Part shown: one piece after another, positions 58,023 to 64,000 of the stretch
Numbering within the stretch: the stretch's first letter is position 1
How the letters are laid out: the number at the start of each line of letters is the position of its first letter
Assembly: GCF_007829875.1 (NCBI RefSeq)
Contig: NZ_VIWV01000001.1
Span: 2,450,501 to 2,514,500, forward strand
Origin: Streptomyces capillispiralis
GTDB lineage: Bacteria > Actinomycetota > Actinomycetes > Streptomycetales > Streptomycetaceae
DNA length: 64,000 nt
Direction of reading: 5' to 3'
The notes under the pieces: generated by a model
Database searches by the model: none
Told to the model about the DNA's origin: nothing
Seen by the model: the letters and a program-made list of their open reading frames with translations, nothing else
Program-made: the position numbers and the translations under genes

Positions 58023-59390
58023 GTGGCCATCTCGGTCTTCGACCTGTTCTCGATCGGCATCGGCCCGTCCAGCTCGCACACGGTCGGCCCGATGCGGGCG
58101 GCCCGGATGTTCGCCCGGCGGCTGCGCAACGAGGAGCTGCTGGACTCGGTCGCCTCGGTCCGGGCCGAGCTGTACGGCTCGCTGGGCGCCACCGGCCACG
58201 GCCACGGCACGCCCAAGGCGGTGCTGCTGGGCCTGGAGGGCGACTCGCCGCGCACGGTGGACGTGGAGTCGGCCGACGAGCGGGTGGAGAAGATCAAGGA
58301 CGGCGGCCGGATCCGTCTGCTCGGCGAGCGCGAGATCCCGTTCTCCTTCGACGACGACATGGTGCTGCACCGCCGCAAGGCGCTCCCGTACCACGCCAAC
58401 GGCATGACCCTGTGGGCCCACGACGCGGCGGGCACGGAGCTGCTGTCGAAGACGTACTACTCGGTCGGCGGCGGGTTCGTCGTGGACGAGGACGCGGTGG
58501 GCGCGGACCGCATCAAGCTCGACGACACGGTCCTGAAGTACCCCTTCCGCACGGGTGACGAGCTGCTGCGGCTCACCGAGGAGACCGGCCTGTCGATCTC
58601 CGCGCTGATGCTGGAGAACGAGCGCGCCTGGCGGAGCGAGGAGGAGATCCGCGCGGGCCTGCTGGAGATCTGGCGGGTGATGCAGGCGTGCGTGGCGCGC
58701 GGCATGTCCCGCGAGGGCATCCTGCCGGGCGGTCTGAAGGTGCGCCGCCGCGCCGCGAACACCGCGCGCAAGCTGCGCTCCGAGGGCGACCCGCAGGCCC
58801 TGGCCATGGAGTGGATCACTCTCTACGCGATGGCCGTGAACGAGGAGAACGCGGCCGGCGGCCGGGTCGTCACGGCGCCGACGAACGGCGCGGCCGGCAT
58901 CATCCCGGCGGTCCTGCACTACTACGTCAACTTCGTCCCCGGCGCCGACGAGGAGGGCGTGGTCCGCTTCCTGCTGGCCGCCGGCGCGATCGGCATGCTG
59001 TTCAAGGAGAACGCCTCCATCTCCGGCGCCGAGGTCGGCTGCCAGGGCGAGGTCGGTTCCGCCTGCTCGATGGCGGCGGGCGCGCTCGCCGAGGTGCTGG
59101 GCGGCTCCCCGGAGCAGGTGGAGAACGCCGCGGAGATCGGCATGGAGCACAACCTGGGCCTGACCTGCGATCCCGTGGGCGGCCTGGTGCAGATTCCGTG
59201 CATCGAGCGCAACGGCATGGCCGCGGTGAAGGCGGTCACGGCGGCGCGGATGGCGATGCGCGGCGACGGCTCGCACAAGGTGTCCCTGGACAAGGTCATC
59301 AAGACGATGAAGGACACCGGCGCGGACATGTCGGTCAAGTACAAGGAGACGGCGCGGGGCGGGCTGGCGGTCAACATCATCGAGTGCTGA
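58023..59390 (+). CDS. sdaA: L-serine dehydratase (iron-sulfur)
   Basis: A 455-aa single-chain enzyme that deaminates serine to pyruvate. The N-terminal beta domain starts [22 protein letters not shown]. The C-terminal alpha domain carries the 4Fe-4S cysteines, probably Cys340 or Cys348 ([11 protein letters not shown]), Cys382 (LTCDPVGG) and Cys393 (IPCIERN). The GTG at 58023 has AGGAG about eight bases upstream. It lies 157 bp after glyA and completes a glycine-to-serine-to-pyruvate route. Confidence 0.97.
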   Translation: MAISVFDLFSIGIGPSSSHTVGPMRAARMFARRLRNEELLDSVASVRAELYGSLGATGHGHGTPKAVLLGLEGDSPRTVDVESADERVEKIKDGGRIRLLGEREIPFSFDDDMVLHRRKALPYHANGMTLWAHDAAGTELLSKTYYSVGGGFVVDEDAVGADRIKLDDTVLKYPFRTGDELLRLTEETGLSISALMLENERAWRSEEEIRAGLLEIWRVMQACVARGMSREGILPGGLKVRRRAANTARKLRSEGDPQALAMEWITLYAMAVNEENAAGGRVVTAPTNGAAGIIPAVLHYYVNFVPGADEEGVVRFLLAAGAIGMLFKENASISGAEVGCQGEVGSACSMAAGALAEVLGGSPEQVENAAEIGMEHNLGLTCDPVGGLVQIPCIERNGMAAVKAVTAARMAMRGDGSHKVSLDKVIKTMKDTGADMSVKYKETARGGLAVNIIEC

Positions 59391-59497
59391 CGGGCGGGGC
59401 CGGCCGGGAGCGGGGCGCGCGCCGACGCGTGGAGGGCGGCCCGGTGGGGAATGAACCAGTCAACTCCCCACTCCCTCAGGCGCGTCAGGGAGCCTGC

Positions 59498-60052
59498 ATG
59501 CTGCGTGGCATCGATGTGAGCGCGTACCAGTCCTCCTCGTACGACACCGACGGGCTGTCCTTCGTCTTCGTCAAGGCGACGGAGGGCCGTTCCTACACCA
59601 ACCCCAAGCTCTCCGCCCAGACGGAGACGGCCCGTGACGCCGGCCTGGTGGTCGGCTTCTACCACTTCCTCTGGCCGGGCAACCTCACGGCTCAGGCGGA
59701 GTACTTCGTGCGCAAGGCCCCCGAGCGGCGGGGCGACATCCTCGCCGTCGACTGGGAGACCACCGGCGAGGGCACCCGTGCGAGCAACTCCGAGAAGGAC
59801 CGCTTCATCCGCAAGGTGAAGGAACTGCGGCCGCACCACCGCGTGGTCCTCTACTGCAACCGGCACTTCTGGCTGAACGTCGACACCACGTCCTACGCGG
59901 GCGACGGCCTCTGGATCGCCGACTACGTCACCGCGGGCAAGCCCCGCATCAAGGCCGCGTGGCGTTTCCACCAGTACACCGACGACCCGCTGGACAAGAA
60001 CGTGGCCGACTTCTCCAGCAGGTCGGCGTTGCGGGAGTGGGCGGGGGCCTAG
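59498..60052 (+). CDS. GH25 lysozyme-like muramidase without signal peptide
   Basis: A 184-aa glycosyl hydrolase family 25 domain. The first strand GIDVSAY carries Asp6, and AVDWETTG carries Asp85 and Glu87, the catalytic residues of Chalaropsis-type muramidases. FYHFLWPG and WRFHQYTDDPLDKNVADFS are family signatures. The ATG at 59498 has AGGGAG seven bases upstream. The protein begins directly with the catalytic domain, so no export signal is encoded; the longer frame upstream lies within sdaA. Confidence 0.9.
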   Translation: MLRGIDVSAYQSSSYDTDGLSFVFVKATEGRSYTNPKLSAQTETARDAGLVVGFYHFLWPGNLTAQAEYFVRKAPERRGDILAVDWETTGEGTRASNSEKDRFIRKVKELRPHHRVVLYCNRHFWLNVDTTSYAGDGLWIADYVTAGKPRIKAAWRFHQYTDDPLDKNVADFSSRSALREWAGA

Positions 60053-60715
60053 CTAGCCGCGGAAGTCCGGGGTGCGTTCCGGGGAGGCTTCGGCCAGGGC
60101 CTTGGTGACGGCTTCGGTGCCCGCTCGCAGGGCGTAGACCGGGGTGCCGGGCTGCTGGCGCCAGGAGTCGTCGATGCCGCCCGCGTCGACCGTGTCGAAG
60201 CCGAGTTCGTCGATCAGGGCGCGGACCGTGCGCTTGGCCGCCTCGTCGTCGCCGGCGACGGGGAGGGCCAGCCGGTCGGGGTCGCCGGCCGGGCGGTGGC
60301 GGTCCAGGATGTCCTGGGCGTAGGTGCCGTTGAAGGCCTTGATCACCGGGTGGCCGAGCCGGTGTTCGGTCCAGCGGCTCTCGGTGAGGCCCTCGTCCTC
60401 GATGGCGGCGATCCTGCCGTCGCGCTGCCGCGGGTAGTAGTTGCCGGTGTCGATGACGGCCACGCCCCGCGCGGCCTGGTCGAACAGGCCGGACGGCAGG
60501 TCCGCCACGGCCTTCAGCGGGATGGTCACCACCACGACCTCGGCGTCGCGGGCCGCGTCCTCGGCCTTGACCGGGGTCGCGCCGGTCTCCTCGGCCAGAG
60601 CGGTGAGGGTGTGCGGGCCGCGGGAGTTGGCGACGGAGACGTCGTGCCCGAGGGCGGTGAGCCGCCGGGTCAGGTTCCCGCCGATGTTTCCGGCGCCGAT
60701 GATGCCGATCCTCAT
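60053..60715 (-). CDS. F420-dependent NADP reductase-like oxidoreductase
   Basis: A 220-aa Rossmann protein with GIIGAGNIGGNLTRRL at the start, the NADP-preferring NSRG loop and VVVVTIPLKAVADLP. The F420-oxidoreductase family segment is VIDTGNYYPRQRDG, followed by VIKAFNGTYAQDI. It is likely NADPH-linked; the partner cofactor is not proven. It is convergent with the lysozyme gene, with no gap between the stops. Confidence 0.88.
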   Translation of the reverse strand: MRIGIIGAGNIGGNLTRRLTALGHDVSVANSRGPHTLTALAEETGATPVKAEDAARDAEVVVVTIPLKAVADLPSGLFDQAARGVAVIDTGNYYPRQRDGRIAAIEDEGLTESRWTEHRLGHPVIKAFNGTYAQDILDRHRPAGDPDRLALPVAGDDEAAKRTVRALIDELGFDTVDAGGIDDSWRQQPGTPVYALRAGTEAVTKALAEASPERTPDFRG

Positions 60716-60817
60716 GTCCGACTCGCCTCGCCCTTCCGGGGGTCGATGTCCGTTCGGTTCCTTGGCGGAACCACTGTGTACGGCACCAACCTCCCGGGCG
60801 GGCGGGCTATTCCGGAC

Positions 60818-61030
60818 CTACTTGTCCAGCTGGGCCCAGAACTCGTCGAACGACAGCAGCTTGTCGCCGTTCAGGTCGCGGGACTTGATCACGGCCTCGG
60901 CGACCGCCTCGGTGACGTTCCAGTCGCCGCCCTGGGCCAGAGCGGTCTTGAACTCGGCAGCGGTGATGAATCCGTCCCCGTCCGTATCGATCCGCTCGAA
61001 CTGCTTGCGCGCTTCCTCGATGTCCGCCAC
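60818..61030 (-). CDS. two-EF-hand calcium-binding protein
   Basis: A 70-aa calmodulin-like protein. EF loop 1 is DTDGDGFITAAE (residues 15-26) and loop 2 is DLNGDKLLSFDE (52-63); both have the full set of calcium ligands. The GTG at 61030 has GAGGGG eight bases upstream, better than the ATG at 61063. S. coelicolor has, from memory, a homologous calcium-binding protein (Cab family) in the same neighbourhood. Probably a cytosolic calcium buffer or sensor; the target is unknown. Confidence 0.92.
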   Translation of the reverse strand: MADIEEARKQFERIDTDGDGFITAAEFKTALAQGGDWNVTEAVAEAVIKSRDLNGDKLLSFDEFWAQLDK

Positions 61031-61174
61031 CGGTCCGCCCCTCATCTCGTACTTTGCCGTCATGCTGACGCCGGTCAGATTATCGGGCCACGGAGGACTC
61101 CCGTGCGGCGGCCACCCGCCCGGACTCCTTCTCGTGCCCGGAGGGGGTTTCGGCCGGATACACCGTGCGGCGCG

Positions 61175-61678
61175 TCAGCGGTCCGCGACGCGCATCTCGA
61201 ACCAGGTGGTCTTGCCCCGGGGCAGCAGGTCGACGCCCCAGCGGTCGGCGAGTTCGTCGACGAGGAAGAGACCGCGGCCGCTGACGTCCATCTCCTGGAC
61301 CGGCATCAGACAGGGCAGTCCGCGGGAGGGGTCGCGCACCTCGACCCGGATCCAGCCGCGCCGTTGGCGCATACGGAGGCCGAAGACACGGGCGCCGGTG
61401 TGGCGGACCGCGTTGCCGACGAGTTCGGAGACGAGGAGGACGGCGTCCTCGGTGGTCCCCGCGGTGAGGCCCCAGTGACGCAGGATGACGACCTGGACCA
61501 GCCGGCGGGCGGTGGCGGCGGACTCGGGCCGGGACGGGAGCGGAACTTCCGCATCCGCCGGGTTGCCGTACAACTCCAGCGCCTTGAGACCGTGTTCGTC
61601 CTCGACCGTCGGCGACCAGCGCGACGCGGTCGCACGTCCGTCTCCCCGCGGCTGTTCCATGCCCTCCAGCCCCGCCAT
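61175..61678 (-). CDS. RsbW-like ATP-binding protein (HATPase_c_2)
   Basis: A 167-aa GHKL-fold protein of the anti-sigma/serine-kinase type abundant in Streptomyces. The N box is LVSELVGNAVRHTG, and the G boxes are VEVRDPSRG and GRGLFLVDELADRWGV. A 35-residue unstructured leader precedes the domain. The ATG at 61678 is one of several possible starts. No sigma factor or antagonist gene is adjacent. It may act as an anti-sigma factor or orphan regulator. Confidence 0.85.
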   Translation of the reverse strand: MAGLEGMEQPRGDGRATASRWSPTVEDEHGLKALELYGNPADAEVPLPSRPESAATARRLVQVVILRHWGLTAGTTEDAVLLVSELVGNAVRHTGARVFGLRMRQRRGWIRVEVRDPSRGLPCLMPVQEMDVSGRGLFLVDELADRWGVDLLPRGKTTWFEMRVADR

Positions 61679-61960
61679 ACCCCCATCATGGCCGCCCACG
61701 GGGCCCTCCGTGGCCGTTCCGGGGGAATACGCCCCCCGTGCGCCCCCACCCACCACCCGTCCGGAGGCATATGCCGATGGCACTGCGGAGTCGCTGAAAC
61801 CCCGTCCCACCTGCGGAAAGGGCACACTCTCAGGCAAGCGACGGGCTCCCTCGACACGAGCGGCTTAAGGGTGCGTCAAGGCTCCCACAAACCCCCCATC
61901 GAGGGACCCCGGGTAAGACATCGCGTCAATTGCAAGCCCTGGTAGGAACTTTCGGCGGGG

Positions 61961-62728
61961 TCAGACGAACTTCGCCTTGCCGGGTCCCTCCTCCACGAAG
62001 CTGCGCATGCCCCGCTCGCGGTCCTCGGTGGCGAACAGGCCCGCGAACCAGTTGCGTTCGACGGCCAGACCGGTGTCGATGTCCGTCTCGAGACCGGTGT
62101 CGACCGACTCCTTGGCCGCGCGCAGCGCGATCGCGGGCCCCTGGGCCAGCTTCGCCGCCCACGCGTGCGCCTGCTCGTAGACCTCCCCGGCGGGGACCAC
62201 GCGGTCCACCAGGCCGAGCGCCAGCGCCTCGTCGGCCCGGACCTGACGCCCCGTGAAGATGAGGTCCTTGGCCCGGGAGGGGCCGATCAGCCGGGACAGG
62301 CGCTGGGTGCCGCCCGCGCCCGGGATGAGGCCGAGCAGGATCTCGGGCTGGCCCAGCTTGGCGTTCTCCCCCGCGATGCGGTAGTCGGCGCAGAGCGCCA
62401 GCTCGCAGCCCCCGCCGAGGGCGTAGCCGGTGACGGCGGCGACCACCGGCTTGGGGATGCGGGCCACGGCCGTGAAGGAGTCCTGGAGGGCACGGGCCCG
62501 CGCGACCATCGCCGCGTGGTCCATGGCCTGCATCTCCTTGATGTCCGCGCCCGCCGCGAACACCTTCTCCCCGCCGTACAGGACCACGGCGCGCACGTCG
62601 TCGCGGCGGGCGGCCTCCTCGGCGAGCTCCTTCAGACGGTCCTGGGTGGCGATGTCCAGCGCGTTCATGGGCGGGCGGTCCAGGCGCAGCGTGCCGACGC
62701 CCTCGGCGACTTCGAGATGTACGGTCAT
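61961..62728 (-). CDS. enoyl-CoA hydratase/isomerase
   Basis: A 255-aa crotonase-fold enzyme of fatty-acid beta-oxidation. The oxyanion hole is formed by FAAGADIKEM and the Gly of GYALGGGCELALCADY. The two catalytic glutamates are present, in GGCELAL and in QPEILLGLIPGAGGTQRL. Length is standard. A 282-bp gap to the RsbW-like gene holds no supported feature. Confidence 0.93.
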   Translation of the reverse strand: MTVHLEVAEGVGTLRLDRPPMNALDIATQDRLKELAEEAARRDDVRAVVLYGGEKVFAAGADIKEMQAMDHAAMVARARALQDSFTAVARIPKPVVAAVTGYALGGGCELALCADYRIAGENAKLGQPEILLGLIPGAGGTQRLSRLIGPSRAKDLIFTGRQVRADEALALGLVDRVVPAGEVYEQAHAWAAKLAQGPAIALRAAKESVDTGLETDIDTGLAVERNWFAGLFATEDRERGMRSFVEEGPGKAKFV

Positions 62729-62808
62729 GCCAGCAGGTTAACGGGCACTAACGGCGTCGGCCCCGGTGCCGTACCTCACACGCACCGGGGCCGAACGCGT
62801 CGCGGGCG

Positions 62809-64000
62809 CTACGCCTTCCACTTCTCCCAGGACATGTTCCAGCCGTTGAGGCCGTTGTCCGGGGCGATGACGGCGTCGTCGGAGTTCTTGACCTCCACGA
62901 CGTCGCCGAGCAGCGAGTTGTCGAAGAACCAGGCGGCCGGTGCCCCCTTGTCCCAGCCGCCGCGCACGTCGCGCAGCCCGACGCAGCCGTGGCTGGCGTT
63001 GCGGTTGCCGAAGGCGTCGCCGCCCCAGTAGTTGCCGTGGATGAAGGTGCCGGAGGTGGACAGGCGCATGGCGTGCGGGACGTCCTTGATGTCGTACTCG
63101 CCGCCGTAGCCGACCGTCTCGCCGTTCATCCGGGTGACCGTCAGCTTCTCGCTGATGACCATCTTGCCGTTCCAGGTCTCGTAGCCGGGCGCGCCGGTGG
63201 TGACCGGGATGGTCTTGACGACCTTGCCGTCCCGCGTGACCTTCATCGTGAGCTTCTTGGCGTCGACGACGGAGACCTGGCTGCGGCCGATGGTGAAGGA
63301 GACGGTCTTGGACTGCTTGCCGTAGACGCCGTCGCGGCCCTCCACGCCGTCGAGGTTGAGGTCGACGGTGACCTTGGTGCCGGCCTTCCAGTACTTCTCC
63401 GGACGGAAGTCGAGGCGGTCGTTGCCGAACCAGTGGCCCTCGACCTCGACGGCCGGCTCGGTGGTGATGCGGATGGCCTTCTCGACGTCCTCGGGGTGTG
63501 TGATGCCCCGGGTGAAGCGCAGCGAGAACGGCATTCCGACGCCGACCTTCGAGCCGTCCTCCGGAGTGAAGCTGCCCACGAAGGTGTTCTTCGGCGTCAG
63601 GGTGGTGAAACCGGAGTCCTCGGCCGCGGTGCGGCCCTCGGAGTCCTTGGCGACCGCGTGCACCGTGTACGCGGTGGAGGCGGCCAGGTGGGTCGACGGC
63701 GTCCAGGAGGCGCCGTCGCCGGATATCTTCCCCTCGATCCTCCCGCCGTCCGGGTCCTTGACGACGACCTCGGTCAGCTTGCCCTTGGCGGCGGTCACCT
63801 TCAGCGCGCCGCTGGTCCGCACGGACTTGGCGCCGTCCTCGGGCGTGATGCCGACCACGGCCTCGGACTGCTTGCTCTGCGCCGCGGTGGAGTCCTTGTC
63901 CTTGCCGTCACCCCGGCCGGACCCCGAGCCGGACTCTCCGCCGCCACAGGCGGTGACCGCCAGCATCACGCCCAGTGCCAGCGCCGCCAGCCTCCTGCCG
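62809..64000 (-). CDS. L,D-transpeptidase lipoprotein (YkuD), N-terminus cut by window edge
   Basis: A protein of about 397 visible residues. The frame stays open to the right edge. The last visible codons give RRLAALALGVMLAVTACGGG, the end of a lipoprotein signal with lipobox VTAC, so the true start is just outside. Two Ig-like domains (about 30-235) follow, then the YkuD catalytic domain with HGNYWGGDAFGNRNASHGCVGL (His and nucleophile Cys). It forms 3-3 peptidoglycan cross-links outside the membrane. The stop is at 62809. Confidence 0.95.
   Translation of the reverse strand, partial: GRRLAALALGVMLAVTACGGGESGSGSGRGDGKDKDSTAAQSKQSEAVVGITPEDGAKSVRTSGALKVTAAKGKLTEVVVKDPDGGRIEGKISGDGASWTPSTHLAASTAYTVHAVAKDSEGRTAAEDSGFTTLTPKNTFVGSFTPEDGSKVGVGMPFSLRFTRGITHPEDVEKAIRITTEPAVEVEGHWFGNDRLDFRPEKYWKAGTKVTVDLNLDGVEGRDGVYGKQSKTVSFTIGRSQVSVVDAKKLTMKVTRDGKVVKTIPVTTGAPGYETWNGKMVISEKLTVTRMNGETVGYGGEYDIKDVPHAMRLSTSGTFIHGNYWGGDAFGNRNASHGCVGLRDVRGGWDKGAPAAWFFDNSLLGDVVEVKNSDDAVIAPDNGLNGWNMSWEKWKA

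Overview
The window is high-GC actinobacterial DNA with short intergenic gaps and frequent GTG starts. It includes genes typical of Streptomyces: an EF-hand protein, SseB-like proteins, an RmdB-type GGDEF/EAL protein, a glycine riboswitch ahead of gcvT, and a very large LuxR regulator. From memory, the right and central parts (gatCAB, rmdB, ligA, mnmA, a Dpp-type operon, gcvT-gcvH-glyA-sdaA) follow the gene order of the S. coelicolor SCO546x-SCO550x region. I therefore read the window as a chromosomal core segment of a Streptomyces species. No tRNA, rRNA, CRISPR array or complete insertion sequence was seen.

Region by region. 1-6.5 kb: a truncated 2-hydroxyacid dehydrogenase, an aldo/keto reductase, a lipoprotein sugar dehydrogenase, a 182-bp MITE-like element, a small DUF6191-like gene and a 1042-aa LuxR-type regulator. 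6.7-17.5 kb: a divergent catabolic locus. Its left arm is a six-gene Dpp-type ABC transporter operon ending in a TauE/SafE permease. Its right arm holds a glucarate dehydratase-like enolase, a 5-dehydro-4-deoxyglucarate dehydratase and two D-2-hydroxyacid dehydrogenases. A shared CTGTCTACA box lies in the divergent promoter region and again before the enolase gene. 17.6-22.2 kb: a membrane protein, a GNAT acetyltransferase overlapping an MMPL transporter, and a methyltransferase. 22.3-25.8 kb: gatC-gatA-small membrane protein-gatB. 26.2-32.9 kb: rmdB, ligA, a MetE-like protein and an SDR. 32.9-37.4 kb: a LOG protein, a methyltransferase, a DUF427 protein, an alpha/beta hydrolase, mnmA and an exported amidase. 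37.5-40.9 kb: a four-gene accessory block of unrecognised proteins with type-VII/polymorphic-toxin flavour, sitting between mnmA and the cysteine desulfurase that would feed it sulfur. 42-45.2 kb: small membrane proteins, a FabR-like TetR regulator with several operator-like palindromes, a thioesterase and a TRIC channel. 45.2-51.7 kb: a second Dpp-type operon whose last ATPase has a long acidic tail. 52-59.4 kb: two SseB-family proteins, a P-loop ATPase, a tandem glycine riboswitch, gcvT, gcvH, glyA and sdaA, which form a glycine/serine degradation block. 59.5-64 kb: a leaderless GH25 lysozyme, an F420:NADP reductase-like protein, an EF-hand protein, an RsbW-like ATPase, an enoyl-CoA hydratase and a truncated L,D-transpeptidase.

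How they work together. The clearest pathway assemblies are glycine/serine catabolism (glycine-sensing riboswitch, GcvT, GcvH, GlyA, SdaA), tRNA-dependent amidation (GatCAB), tRNA 2-thiolation (MnmA with a NifS/IscS desulfurase) and the putative sugar-acid import and catabolism locus. The best candidates for undescribed biology are the sugar-acid locus with its unusual peptide-type importer, the accessory block at 37.5-40.9 kb, and the MITE that split a pair of convergent genes sharing a CTAG stop site.
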